From Ensifer canadensis (GTDB taxonomy: Bacteria > Pseudomonadota > Alphaproteobacteria > Rhizobiales > Rhizobiaceae), in the NCBI RefSeq assembly GCF_017488845.2, contig NZ_CP083370.1:620001-684000 (forward strand): DNA of 64,000 bases. Direction: 5' to 3'. The position numbers and the translations under genes are program-made. Below the pieces are notes generated by a model, which was not told where the DNA came from, searched no databases, and saw only the letters and a list, made by a program, of their open reading frames with translations. Below are positions 29,499 through 38,457 of this stretch, piece by piece (position 1 is the stretch's first letter; the number at the start of each line of letters is the position of its first letter).

Positions 29499-29965
29499 CG
29501 CACGGCTCGCTCGCCTTTGCCGTGTTCGGGTGGGATTGTAAGCAGAGCGTGCCTGTTGGCTGGCGTATTGGGAAGGCGACCGTGCGGGCCGCCCGTGTAA
29601 CGACGCTCATCCCAGCGCTGATCGCCATCTCGGGTGTAGCGCTACAGGTGCCCCTGTCCGGCATGGCACTGATCCTGCTTGCAGTGTGACTGCTCTGGAC
29701 CACGATGTTTGCGCTTGCCGCGATCTTTCTCGGTCGTGGCATGCACTCGTTATCGCATCACCTGAACCTGTTGCGACCAATTTTCCGCAGTTCGGGAAAA
29801 TTCGATGAAACTACTGATTTTATTAGAAAGTTCGATAATGATCAGCGTGGGCGGAGCTGTCATATAGCTTTCATCAAAGCTTCATATTGGGGAAAGACTT
29901 CGTTGACTGTTGGTCGCCATCCTGCGGCCGTCCGATCGTCCGTTCTCAATCTTCTGGAGCCCGGC
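29499..29965. other. Gap with a probable gene relic and an AT-rich promoter region
   Basis: The first ~220 bases look like an inactivated membrane-protein gene (see 29549-29770). The rest (29770-29965) is clearly AT-richer than its surroundings and probably holds the promoter of the EAL-CBS-GGDEF gene. Confidence 0.45.
29549..29770 (+). pseudogene. Likely remnant of a small membrane-protein gene with an internal stop
   Basis: One frame reads RAARVTTLIPALIAISG, then VALQVPLSGMALILLAV, a TGA at about 29687, and continues LLWTTMFALAAIFLGRGMH in the same frame. The hydrophobic pattern spans the stop, as if a two- or three-helix protein had been cut by a point mutation. Start unclear (GTG at 29549 possible). 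It could also be chance hydrophobic coding of GC-rich DNA. Confidence 0.33.
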
Positions 29966-31762
29966 ATGTCCGCCGCCCCCGCCGAAATTCTCTCGCTTCG
30001 CCGGTTCGGCGACGACCAGATCGTAACGCTTGCAAAGCTTGTGATCGAAAGCGCATTCCAGCCGATCGTCGAAGCGGCAACCGGTGCCGTGTTCGGCTAC
30101 GAGTCACTGATGCGCGGCTTTCAAAAGCTGGGCTTTGCCTCGCCCTTGGAATTGCTCGACAAGGCGGAAGAGGCCGGCCAGTTGCTGGCGCTCGAGCATA
30201 TGGTCAACAGTCGTGCCGTCGCAGGCTTCGCGACATTGCCGGAATTTTCCACCCGCACGCTGTTCCTGAATTTCGATTCCCGCCTGGTCGGCGGCGAAAA
30301 CGCGATCGTCGAGCGCCTCGTCAATCACCTGAAGCGCGCCAACATCGCGCCGTCGTCCTTATGCTTCGAGCTGTCCGAACGTTTCGACAGCGGCAAGATG
30401 CCGGATTTCTCGGCGCTCGTGCGCGAACTGCGGCTGGCCGGATTCAAGCTGGCCATCGATGATTTCGGCGCCGGCTTCAATGGCCTCAAGCTGCTCTGCG
30501 ATCAGCCCGTCGATTACGTGAAGATCGACCGGCATTTCATTTCCGGCATCGACGCCGATGCGCGCAAGCGCCACCTGGTGCGCCACACCGTCAACACCGC
30601 CCATGTGCTCGGCACCCGGGTCATCGCCGAAGGCGTCGAGACCGAGGCGGAGTTCCAGACCTGTCGCGATCTCGGCTGCGACCTCGTACAGGGCTATTTC
30701 ATCGCCCGGCCGACGACGCACCTGAGCGAATTGCAGCCTGCCTATCCGCATTTGGCCTTGAATGGCGGCGGTCACCGCTCGTCGGCGACGCTCGACAGCA
30801 TTCTGATCCGCAAGCAGATCGAACAGCTGCCGGCGGTGCGCGAAAGCGACGAACTCGAATCCGTGTTCGATCTGTTCCGGCTTAATCCCCGTCAGGCGTT
30901 CTTTCCGGTGCTCAACGCCAACGGCGAACCGCGCGGCATCCTGCACGAATATCACGTCAAGGAGATGATCTATCATCCCTTCGGCCGCGACCTGCTGAAG
31001 AACCGGCTCTACCAGCGCCGCATCTCGCATTTCGCAAGCCCGGCGCCGATCGCCGATCTCGATACGCCGGCCGACGAGATGCTGAAGATTTTCGCCGGCA
31101 TGGACGGCAGCGATTGTGTGATCCTGACCGAGAATATGCGCTATGCAGGCATCCTGTCGGCATCGTCGCTGTTGAAGATCATCAACGAGAAGCAGTTGAA
31201 GACGGCGCAGGAGCAGAACCCCCTGACCGGATTGCCCGGCAATCGCGCCATCCGCGATTACGTTCAGGACGCGATCCTCGACGGCGATCAGCCGCGCTAT
31301 TTCTGCTATTGCGACTTTGACGATTTCAAGCCGTTCAACGATACCTACGGTTTTCAGAAGGGCGATCTGGCGATTTCGCTTTTCGCCGCCCTGCTGCGGC
31401 GGCATTTCATTGGCGAAGAAAAGTTCCTCGGCCATGTCGGCGGCGACGATTTCTTCGTCGGCATCAGCGGTTGCACCGTCGATGAGCTGCAGGTCGTTCT
31501 TCACCGTCTACTCGACGATTTCGCCTCCGATGTCCGCCAGCTCTATCTACCGGAGCATCAGGCAGAGGGGCGTATCAGCGGTCATGGCCGCGATGGCACG
31601 GCCAAGGATTTTCCGCTGATGCGCTGTTCGATCGCCGTTCTCGGATTGCCGGAAGGTTTTGTGTTTTCGGACGGCCAAGCCGTCAGCGCCCGCATCGCCG
31701 AGATCAAGTCTCGTGCCAAGGCCAGCGCCAGCGGCCTCGTTCTGGAGGCGCTCGGCGTCTAA
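29966..31762 (+). CDS. EAL-CBS-GGDEF protein with variant catalytic motifs
   Basis: 598 aa. The N-terminal EAL domain (about 20-260) has ESL in place of EAL (FGYESLMRGF) but keeps ELSERF, DDFGAGF, the Lys in VKIDRHF, AEGVETE and QGYFIARP. A CBS pair follows (about 275-410), then a GGDEF domain (about 420-590) with NPLTGLPGNRAI and GGDDF in place of GGDEF. Cyclic-di-GMP breakdown is plausible; cyclase activity is doubtful. The start at 29966 has GGAG at good spacing; the 87-residue extension is the tail of the upstream relic. Soluble and transcribed alone. Confidence 0.92.
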   Translation: MSAAPAEILSLRRFGDDQIVTLAKLVIESAFQPIVEAATGAVFGYESLMRGFQKLGFASPLELLDKAEEAGQLLALEHMVNSRAVAGFATLPEFSTRTLFLNFDSRLVGGENAIVERLVNHLKRANIAPSSLCFELSERFDSGKMPDFSALVRELRLAGFKLAIDDFGAGFNGLKLLCDQPVDYVKIDRHFISGIDADARKRHLVRHTVNTAHVLGTRVIAEGVETEAEFQTCRDLGCDLVQGYFIARPTTHLSELQPAYPHLALNGGGHRSSATLDSILIRKQIEQLPAVRESDELESVFDLFRLNPRQAFFPVLNANGEPRGILHEYHVKEMIYHPFGRDLLKNRLYQRRISHFASPAPIADLDTPADEMLKIFAGMDGSDCVILTENMRYAGILSASSLLKIINEKQLKTAQEQNPLTGLPGNRAIRDYVQDAILDGDQPRYFCYCDFDDFKPFNDTYGFQKGDLAISLFAALLRRHFIGEEKFLGHVGGDDFFVGISGCTVDELQVVLHRLLDDFASDVRQLYLPEHQAEGRISGHGRDGTAKDFPLMRCSIAVLGLPEGFVFSDGQAVSARIAEIKSRAKASASGLVLEALGV

Positions 31763-31814
31763 CGCGTGGATGGGCAAACACGTTGCAGTCGGCAATGAGT
31801 GCCGCTGCGTCCAT

Positions 31815-32405
31815 TTACGCCTGGGTTTTTGGCAGGCGATGGACCAGGTAGTCGCGCATCTGCGCAAGTGCCATGTCGCGTGTCAGCCCCCCTTCAGACT
31901 GCAGCCCGAGCCGCAGCCACAGCCCGTCGATCAACGATGTAATGGCAAGCGCCACATCTTCGCACTCGTTCGCAGGCAGGATGTGCGTCAGCGCCGACAG
32001 CAAGTTCGACCGCATCCTTGCGTGAATGATCTTCTGAATCCGCGCCAATTGCGGTTCGCGCGGCACTTCGGCGCAAAGCGATAGCCAGGCGTGGCAGACG
32101 GAAGGCTGGAAGAAGCGTTCCTCGAAATTGGCCTCAATGATCGCATCCATCCGCTCGAGCGGGGTACGTGCGCGATGCAGCCTCTCGACCACCGCTTCTT
32201 TCAAGGAAGCGTTCGCCTCGCGCATGGCATGCTCGAACAGTTCCTGCTTGCTGGCAAAATAATGCAGCACGATGCCCTTCGAGGCGCCGGCATGCGTCGC
32301 CACCTTTTCCAGGGTCGCCCCGGCCATTCCCTCTTTCTGCAGGACCTCAAAGGCCGCCCGCCGCAGCTCGCGGCGCCTGATCTCACTGATTTTCGTCAAT
32401 CGCAT
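31815..32405 (-). CDS. BetI-like TetR-family regulator
   Basis: 196 aa. The N-terminal HTH (ATLEKVATHAGASKGIVLHYFASKQELFEH) and the ligand domain (HAWLSLCAEVPREPQLARIQKIIHARMRSNLL) are close to BetI in pattern. It diverges from the ChoX-like gene by 104 bases and is probably its regulator, with choline or a related amine as inducer. It is a second BetI-type protein in the window, besides betI itself. Confidence 0.88.
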   Translation of the reverse strand: MRLTKISEIRRRELRRAAFEVLQKEGMAGATLEKVATHAGASKGIVLHYFASKQELFEHAMREANASLKEAVVERLHRARTPLERMDAIIEANFEERFFQPSVCHAWLSLCAEVPREPQLARIQKIIHARMRSNLLSALTHILPANECEDVALAITSLIDGLWLRLGLQSEGGLTRDMALAQMRDYLVHRLPKTQA

Positions 32406-32460
32406 GCGGTTTCTCCCAAGCGATTCTCACATTGACAATCTTTCCAGGAAGATCAATTGC

Positions 32461-32474
32461 TGACCCGTGGGTCA
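32461..32474. promoter_or_regulatory. Palindrome between the BetI-like regulator and the choX-like gene
   Basis: TGACCC-GT-GGGTCA is a perfect inverted repeat in the 104-base divergent gap; flanking TTGC and CAA extend it imperfectly. It is well placed for the adjacent TetR regulator. It does not match the TTGATTGA half site found before betI. Confidence 0.5.
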
Positions 32475-32509
32475 ATTTGAAGTCCCGACGGACAATTGTG
32501 AGGATCGCG

Positions 32510-33445
32510 ATGCTGCATTTGAAGAGCCTGATATTTGCCGCTGCTCTGTTGACGGCCACAAGTTCCGGCTTTGCCGGTGATCCGCAGGCATGCAAAAGCG
32601 TGCGGTTGGCGGAGCCCGGCTGGAATGACTTGGCCTTTACGACCGGCGTCGGGCTGAGCCTGCTGAAGGCGCTTGGATATGAGCCGGAAAGCAAGCTTCT
32701 CGGCATCGACGTCATCTATACGAGCCTGCGCAGCAAGGATCTCGACGTCTTTCTCGGCTACTGGGATCCGGCTATGGTCGCCTACTACAAGCCTTACCGG
32801 GAGGACGGTTCGGTCGAGACCGTGCGAACCAATCTTGAGGGGGCAAAATACACCTTTGCCGTTCCCGACTACGTCTGGGAAGCGGGCGTCAAGGATTTCT
32901 CGGATTTGAAACCCTTCTCCGACAAGTTCGAAAAGAAGATGTACGGCATCGAACCTGGCTCCAATCAACTGATGCTCGATGCCATCAAGGATCCAGATCT
33001 TGGTCTGGCAGACTGGGAAGTGGTCGAGTCGAGCGAGCAGGGCATGTTGTCCGAGGTGACGCGTCGGGTTCGTGACAAGGCCTTCATCGTATTCCAGGGC
33101 TGGGCGCCACATCCGATGAACACTGTATTTTCGATGAAGTACCTGACGGGTGGCGACAAGTTCTACGGTCCGAATTTTGGCGCGGCGACGGTGTCGACGC
33201 AGGTACGCAAGGGATACCTTCAGGAGTGCCCGAATGTCGCCCGCCTGTTGAACAATCTGGTTTTCGACGTCGATTTCGAGAACCGCGGCATGGGCTACCT
33301 GATGAATGACGGCCTGTCGCCCGATGAGGCAGGGGCTAAGTCGATCAAGGAAGAACCGCAGCGTCTGGAACCATGGCTCGCTGGCGTAACGACCTATGAC
33401 GGGCAGCCGGGGCTGGCCGCGGTCAAAGCCGCGCTCGGTCTTTGA
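32510..33445 (+). CDS. ChoX-like choline/quaternary amine binding protein
   Basis: 311 aa exported solute-binding protein (signal peptide 1-22). Trp38, Trp85, Tyr114 and Trp198 have nearly the same spacing (47, 29, 84) as the four aromatic residues that box choline in Sinorhizobium ChoX (Trp43, Trp90, Tyr119, Trp205), and Asp40 matches Asp45. It should bind choline, acetylcholine or similar cations in the periplasm. No permease or ATPase gene is adjacent, so it is an orphan or serves a transporter elsewhere. GAGGA precedes the ATG at 32510. Its stop overlaps the start of the hydrolase gene (TGATG). Confidence 0.92.
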   Translation: MLHLKSLIFAAALLTATSSGFAGDPQACKSVRLAEPGWNDLAFTTGVGLSLLKALGYEPESKLLGIDVIYTSLRSKDLDVFLGYWDPAMVAYYKPYREDGSVETVRTNLEGAKYTFAVPDYVWEAGVKDFSDLKPFSDKFEKKMYGIEPGSNQLMLDAIKDPDLGLADWEVVESSEQGMLSEVTRRVRDKAFIVFQGWAPHPMNTVFSMKYLTGGDKFYGPNFGAATVSTQVRKGYLQECPNVARLLNNLVFDVDFENRGMGYLMNDGLSPDEAGAKSIKEEPQRLEPWLAGVTTYDGQPGLAAVKAALGL

Positions 33446-34302
33446 TGGTGATCGATCAGCAGTCGTGGGCGGCCGCCAAGCGGCGAATAGAACTGCCCGG
33501 CGGCCAGCAGTTCACCTATGTCGATCACGGGCAGGGGCCGGTTCTCCTTCTCTTGCACGGCTACTCCGATACCAGCCGCAGTTTTTCCCTGATCGCGCCA
33601 TCCTTAGGCGGATATCGCCTGATCATTCCAGATCTCGGCGGACACGGCGGTTCGATGCCCAGGGAAGGGATGTCGATTGCCGAACTCGCCCACGATGTCG
33701 ATTGTCTGGCCGATCGCCTGGCCATTCACCAGTTTGTGCTTGTTGGTCATTCCATGGGAGCGATGATTGCTGTCGATATTGCCGCGCGCCGCCGGGAGGC
33801 GGTGCGTGCATTGATCCTGCTCTCGGGAAGCCTCAAGCCGGACTTTGGTCCGGGGACGGAGGTCGCCCGGGCGATACGCGGGCTCAAAGACCCGCTTGGT
33901 CCCGACGATGCCTTCTTCGACCGCTGGCATGCCTGCAGTCGGTCGGTCGACACGGCGTTCCTAAGGCATCTGCGCCGCGAAGCCGCAGCGATGCCGATGA
34001 CGACTTGGCGAACGCTCCTTGATGCGCTCGCGGTGACGGATCTCAAATCGCGCGCGACTCATGTCAGAGCGCCGGTGCTGTGCATCGCCGGAGCACAGGA
34101 TCCTCTTTTTGACATCGGGCATCGGCAGGTTCTTGCCGAGACCTTCGCCTCCGTGCGCTCCATCACGCTCGACGGCCATGGCCACAACCCGCATTGGGAG
34201 AGTCCTGCCGATGTCGCAGCGCTGATCCTCTCGTTTCTCGGCGATGAGGTCGGCCAACCCGGATCGACATCGGGCCTTTCCGCGACGCATGGGCGGCGCT
34301 AG
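33445..34302 (+). CDS. Alpha/beta hydrolase coupled to the ChoX-like gene
   Basis: 285 aa, no signal peptide, so cytoplasmic. The nucleophile elbow GHSMG (Ser103), the oxyanion region LLLLHGYSDTSRSF, an acid residue in AGAQDPLFD, and the His in DGHGHNPHWE complete a catalytic triad. The ATG shares a base with the choX-like stop, so the two are made together. In that setting an imported choline ester is an attractive substrate, but this is inference; peptidase, lactonase or other ester activities are possible. Confidence 0.88.
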   Translation: MVIDQQSWAAAKRRIELPGGQQFTYVDHGQGPVLLLLHGYSDTSRSFSLIAPSLGGYRLIIPDLGGHGGSMPREGMSIAELAHDVDCLADRLAIHQFVLVGHSMGAMIAVDIAARRREAVRALILLSGSLKPDFGPGTEVARAIRGLKDPLGPDDAFFDRWHACSRSVDTAFLRHLRREAAAMPMTTWRTLLDALAVTDLKSRATHVRAPVLCIAGAQDPLFDIGHRQVLAETFASVRSITLDGHGHNPHWESPADVAALILSFLGDEVGQPGSTSGLSATHGRR

Positions 34303-34334
34303 GTATGACGCTTGAGAGTCCTTGAGGTAGAGCC

Positions 34335-35345
34335 ATGTCCCTTCCAGTTGAAATGACCTTCGTTGATCTTCCGTCCCCGGGCGGGGCGGAAAATATGGTG
34401 CTGTCGAAGGGACCATTGCCGACGCTCAAGCCGGGCGACATTCTGGTGCGCGTCGAAGCGGCAGGCATCAACCGGCCTGATGTGCTCCAGCGCAAGGGCG
34501 ACTATCCGCCGCCGCCCGGGGCGAGCCCCATTCTCGGGCTGGAGGTTGCCGGTGAAGTGGTGGCTCTCGGCGAGGGCGCGCAGGGTTTTTCGATCGGCGA
34601 CAAGGTCTGCGCCCTGGCGAACGGCGGTGGTTACGCCGAGTATGCGGCCGTGCCGGCGACGCAGGCGCTTTCCTGGCCGAAAGGGTATGACGCGGTGAAA
34701 GCGGCAGCCTTGCCGGAAACTTTCTTCACTGTCTGGGCCAATGTCTTCGGCATGGCCGAGCTGAAAGCGGGGGAAACCATCCTCGTCCACGGCGGATCGA
34801 GCGGTATCGGCACGACGGCAATCCAGCTGGCAAAAGCATTGGGCGCCGAGGTCTTCGCCACCGCCGGCAATACTGAGAAGTGCCGGGCCTGCGAGGCGCT
34901 CGGCGCGAAACGGGCGATCAACTATCGCGACGAAGATTTCAAGTCGGTCGTGCTGGAGGAAACCGGCGGTCGCGGCGTAGACGTCATCCTCGACATGGTC
35001 GGCGGCCGCTATTTCGACCGCAATATTGGTACGCTTGCCAAGGATGGCCGGCTCTCGATCATCGCCTTTCTCGGCGGCGCCAAGGTCGAGGCCGCCAACA
35101 TCGCCCCGATCCTGTCAAAGCGGCTGCATGTCATGGGTTCGGCGCTCCGCCCGCGAACGGCGGCAGAGAAACAGGCGATCCGCGACGGCCTGCTGGCAAC
35201 CGCCTGGCCATTGCTCGAAGCGGGCAGCGTCGCACCGGTCATCCACGCGGTGCTGCCATTCGAACAGGTGGCGGACGGACACCGGATGATGGAAGAGGGC
35301 GACCACATCGGCAAGATCGTCATGACCATGCGAACCTCGTCATGA
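34335..35345 (+). CDS. NAD(P)H-quinone oxidoreductase (zinc-free MDR family)
   Basis: 336 aa. The GroES-like N-terminal part has [21 protein letters not shown], typical of the PIG3/QOR branch without zinc ligands. The Rossmann part has [23 protein letters not shown]. It reduces quinones with NADPH in the cytoplasm. It starts 32 bases after the hydrolase gene on the same strand and may be read through from the choX-like unit, though it is common as a single gene. Confidence 0.93.
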   Translation: MSLPVEMTFVDLPSPGGAENMVLSKGPLPTLKPGDILVRVEAAGINRPDVLQRKGDYPPPPGASPILGLEVAGEVVALGEGAQGFSIGDKVCALANGGGYAEYAAVPATQALSWPKGYDAVKAAALPETFFTVWANVFGMAELKAGETILVHGGSSGIGTTAIQLAKALGAEVFATAGNTEKCRACEALGAKRAINYRDEDFKSVVLEETGGRGVDVILDMVGGRYFDRNIGTLAKDGRLSIIAFLGGAKVEAANIAPILSKRLHVMGSALRPRTAAEKQAIRDGLLATAWPLLEAGSVAPVIHAVLPFEQVADGHRMMEEGDHIGKIVMTMRTSS

Positions 35346-35479
35346 CCGCGCGAAGTTCGTCGTGACCATGCGAAACGCATCATAACCTAGCTTGAGTTAC
35401 GACCTTCGTCGGCCTTGCAATCCCGGGAAATTCACCTACCTTGAAATTATCGCTAACGAACAGAAAGGAAGGTGATCCA

Positions 35480-35551
35480 ATGTCTAATGAGATTTCGGTC
35501 GTCGTGACAGGCATGGGAGAGGTGAACACGTCGAGGCGAACTTCGGCCTGA
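35480..35551 (+). CDS. Candidate 23-aa small protein or leader peptide
   Basis: A short frame (MSNEISVVVTGMGEVNTSRR...) with a strong AAGGAAGGTG ribosome site. It lies alone in a 370-base gap and is followed 57 bases later by a good intrinsic terminator, so a short stand-alone transcript is likely. No same-strand gene follows before 36525, which argues against a simple leader. It could equally be a small regulatory RNA with an incidental frame. Confidence 0.45.
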   Translation: MSNEISVVVTGMGEVNTSRRTSA

Positions 35552-35605
35552 TTCCCGCCTTCCTTCGGGTCCTAAGCCCGGGCCAGCCACTTGGCCAAAA
35601 CTCAT

Positions 35606-35640
35606 GGAAGGGTCGCCTCGCGCGGCCCTTTTCCATTTCT
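35606..35640 (+). terminator. Intrinsic terminator of a small transcript
   Basis: AAGGGTCGC pairs with GCGGCCCTT (one G-T) around a 5-base loop, followed by TTCCATTTCT. An upstream weak hairpin GGCCA/TGGCC (35581-35596) precedes it. Confidence 0.7.
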
Positions 35641-35714
35641 AGCCCGCCATGCAATTTCCCATCCCGATCTTCAGATGCATTCTGCGCCGGCGTGCGCGTG
35701 CGCCTGCGATGTCG

Positions 35715-36452
35715 TCAAATACCGAAACGCCCGACCGCCGGGATCTTGATGCCCGGTTTGGCAATGTCGAAACCGGCGACGAGGCCGAAGAAATGCAGCT
35801 CCAGGCCGCTGCGCACCCCCGCTGAAATGCCTGCGAGGCCATAGAGCGTCGCATGCAGGTCGCGGCTATCGGCGTCGATCTGGAACAGTTTCCCCTCCGG
35901 CAGGTAGTCGCGCCCGACAGCATCTGGCGGCAACACCGCATTGAGTTCGGGGACCGAGCGCAGCACATGGGCAACGAAGGTGTTTGAGTTCGGCCCCGGC
36001 CAGATCCGGTAGCCGCCGGCCGATGAATAGGGGTAGGCAGCGATTGCCGCTTCGATCTTCGGGATCAGCCTGCTCGCCTCGACGCCGCTGGCGGTCGCAA
36101 CCAATCGCGGCTCGTTCGAATACCAACGGGCGTCCGCCTGATAGGCGTTCCTGCGGATCGGCTTGCCCCAGCCGACCTTGTCGTAGCGATTATAGGCCTG
36201 GGCGCCCTGTTGCTTGGTGACGATCCAGGCGTGGCTGGCGACCGCTCCCTTCATGCCGCCCGTCGTGGCGGAGAAGATATAGACCGCCGCATCCGGGCTT
36301 TGCGCCGGCTTCGGCAGGATGCCCGCCGAAGACCAATCGGCATGGCGCCAACTCTGCGGTCGCTCCTTCATATACCACCATCCGGCCGACGCTAGAGCCG
36401 GCAGAAGGTAGATGACCAGAAAGACGGCGACGAGCCTGCGGATGAATTTCAT
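35715..36452 (-). CDS. DUF3750 family membrane-anchored protein
   Basis: 245 aa. One N-terminal membrane segment (LVAVFLVIYLLPALASAGW) then a periplasmic domain with AVYIFSATTGGMKGAVASHAWIV, WYSNEP, AYPYSSAGGYRIWPGPNSNTFVAHVLR, typical of DUF3750. The latter stretch, with Trp-Pro-Gly-Pro-Asn-Ser, recalls NlpC/P60-like folds. The ATG at 36452 is chosen because it starts at the membrane segment; AGGAAA lies upstream. Divergent from the asparaginase gene. Function unknown. Confidence 0.85.
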   Translation of the reverse strand: MKFIRRLVAVFLVIYLLPALASAGWWYMKERPQSWRHADWSSAGILPKPAQSPDAAVYIFSATTGGMKGAVASHAWIVTKQQGAQAYNRYDKVGWGKPIRRNAYQADARWYSNEPRLVATASGVEASRLIPKIEAAIAAYPYSSAGGYRIWPGPNSNTFVAHVLRSVPELNAVLPPDAVGRDYLPEGKLFQIDADSRDLHATLYGLAGISAGVRSGLELHFFGLVAGFDIAKPGIKIPAVGRFGI

Positions 36453-36524
36453 GAAAGCGCCGGTTTCCTGTTGTCCGATTCCTGCTAAATGCATGCACTA
36501 ATCTAGGAAATTTGAGGGCAAGAC

Positions 36525-37532
36525 ATGTCGAATCCCGTTCTCGTCGAAGTCACGCGCGGCAATCTGGTCGAAAGCCGTCACCGCGGCCTGGTCATCGCTG
36601 TCGATAGCGAAGGCCGTACGGTCTTTTCGCTGGGCGATACCGAGAGCGGCGTGTTCCCGCGATCGGCCTGCAAGGCAATGCAGGCGCTGCCGTTGATGGA
36701 AAGCGGCGCTGCTGACGCTTACGGCTTCGGCAACAAGGAACTGGCGCTCGCCTGCTCCTCGCATTCGGGCGAGCCGGAGCATGTCGCGCTTGCCACGAAG
36801 ATGCTGGCTGCTGCCGGCCGCGACGTGTCGGCGCTCGAATGCGGCGCCCACTGGTCGTCTGACCAGAAGACGCTGATCGGCCAGGCGCGCTCGATGGAGG
36901 CGCCGAGCGCGCTTCACAACAATTGCTCCGGCAAGCATTCCGGCTTCATCTGCGCCTGCTGCCATTCAGGCACTGAAGTGAAGGGCTATGTCGGCTATGA
37001 TCACCCGCTGCAGCAGGAAATCCGTGGCGCCATGGAAAACCTCACCGGCGCGATCCTCGGCCGCGACAATTGCGGCGTTGACGGCTGCTCGATCCCGACC
37101 TACGCGGTGCCGCTGAAGGGGCTGGCGCACGGTTTTGCCAAAATGGCGACTGGCGTCGGTCTCGCGCCCGAACGCGCGCGCGCATCGAAGCGGCTGATCG
37201 AAGCCTGCATGGCCGAGCCTTTCTACGTCGCCGGCACGAAGCGCGGCTGCACGCGGCTGATGGAAACGGCACCGGGCCGGATCTTCGCGAAAACCGGCGC
37301 CGAAGGTGTGTTCTGCGCGGCGATCCCGGAAAAGGGCATCGCCATCGCCGTCAAATGCGGGGATGGTGCCACCCGTGCTGCCGAGGCGATGGTCACCGCT
37401 ACGCTTGCTCGCTTCTTTCGGGGCGAGCCTGACGTGCACGCGGCACTGATGGCGCAGGCCAACCACACCATGAAGAACTGGAACGGCATCCCGGTCGGTG
37501 ACGTCAGGGTGACGGACGCCTTCGCCGCCTGA
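36525..37532 (+). CDS. L-asparaginase, Rhizobium etli type (class 3)
   Basis: 335 aa. It hydrolyses asparagine to aspartate and ammonia. The family is unrelated to E. coli asparaginases. Catalytic-site pieces are visible: PRSACKAMQ (Ser47, Lys50), NNCSGKHSGF (Cys and Lys of the zinc/catalytic site) and DNCGVDGCSIP. In R. etli two such enzymes exist, one inducible by asparagine and one constitutive; which this matches cannot be told. It lies next to a DeoR-type gene on the opposite strand, which is probably unrelated. Confidence 0.9.
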   Translation: MSNPVLVEVTRGNLVESRHRGLVIAVDSEGRTVFSLGDTESGVFPRSACKAMQALPLMESGAADAYGFGNKELALACSSHSGEPEHVALATKMLAAAGRDVSALECGAHWSSDQKTLIGQARSMEAPSALHNNCSGKHSGFICACCHSGTEVKGYVGYDHPLQQEIRGAMENLTGAILGRDNCGVDGCSIPTYAVPLKGLAHGFAKMATGVGLAPERARASKRLIEACMAEPFYVAGTKRGCTRLMETAPGRIFAKTGAEGVFCAAIPEKGIAIAVKCGDGATRAAEAMVTATLARFFRGEPDVHAALMAQANHTMKNWNGIPVGDVRVTDAFAA

Positions 37533-37612
37533 TGTCGATCGGAATGACGCGCGCGCAGGAATCCCGGCCGCGCGTTGTTGCACACGCCCCGTAGCGACCA
37601 GTACTCCGCGTC

Positions 37613-38368
37613 TCACGCCGACAGAAGCGCCATGCCCTTGTCGCGATAGGGGCCGAGAGCATCATCGTTCATATCTTCCGGCACGATCAGGCCGGCAATG
37701 TCTTCGGCGTTGGCGACGTGGTGCGGCGAAGCGGCATCGAACTTTTCGGCTGTCGCGATGACGAAGGTGTCGGCGGCTTGGCCAAGAATGGCGCGCTTGA
37801 CGGCGGCCTCCTCGTAATCGCCGGTCGAAAACCCATGAACCGGATGGATCGCGGTGACGCCCAGGAAAAAGATGTCGACACGGATAGCGGTAATGGCCGC
37901 CAGGGCGGCCGCACCCGTTGCCACCATGGAGTGCTTGTAAAGCCTGCCGCCGATAAGGATCACATCCGCCTCATGTCTCTCCAGCTCCGCCGCAATGGTC
38001 GGGCTGTGCGTGATGATCGTCAGCCGCATCTCGCGCGGAAGCGCTCTGGCGATTTCGGCGTTGCTTGTGCCGCCATCGAGAAAGATCGTTTGCCTCGGTG
38101 CGACGAGCCCGGCTGCCTTGCGTCCGAGCCGGCGTTTGACGTTGCCAGCAATTTCCTGGCGTGTGGCAAAGTCCGGTAGGGCAGGTGTCAGCGGCAGCGC
38201 ACCGCCATGCACCCGCTTCAGCAGCCCTTCGGCCGCCATTTCCCGGAGGTCACGGCGGATCGTATCTTCGGAAAGTTGCAATTCATCCGCCAGGCGCTTG
38301 GCGACGATCTCGCCATCGCGGCTTAGCCGCGCCGAGATCAACGCTCGTCTCTGTGTGGTCAGCATCAT
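37613..38368 (-). CDS. DeoR/GlpR family transcriptional regulator
   Basis: 251 aa. The N-terminal winged HTH has LADELQLSEDTIRRDLREMAAEGLLKRVHGGA, the DeoR signature. The C-terminal sugar-phosphate-sensing domain has IFLDGGTSNAEIAR and the late GVTAIHPVHGFSTGDYEEAAVKRA. AAGGAG precedes two consecutive ATGs. It diverges from the DUF4406 gene, and an inverted repeat in the shared region is its likely operator. The effector is probably a phosphorylated sugar or nucleoside product. Confidence 0.93.
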   Translation of the reverse strand: MMLTTQRRALISARLSRDGEIVAKRLADELQLSEDTIRRDLREMAAEGLLKRVHGGALPLTPALPDFATRQEIAGNVKRRLGRKAAGLVAPRQTIFLDGGTSNAEIARALPREMRLTIITHSPTIAAELERHEADVILIGGRLYKHSMVATGAAALAAITAIRVDIFFLGVTAIHPVHGFSTGDYEEAAVKRAILGQAADTFVIATAEKFDAASPHHVANAEDIAGLIVPEDMNDDALGPYRDKGMALLSA

Positions 38369-38384
38369 TTCGCTCCTTGACTCT

Positions 38385-38410
38385 TCACGATATTACACGA
38401 AATATCATGA
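38385..38410. promoter_or_regulatory. Candidate DeoR operator
   Basis: TCACGATATT-acacga-AATATCATGA is a 10-bp inverted repeat with one mismatch, in the 89-base gap between the DeoR gene and the DUF4406 gene. It suits control of both. Confidence 0.6.
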
Positions 38411-38457
38411 ATATTCCAGAGTTATCTGGGTGTATCGTGCAAAGTAAGGAAAAAATC

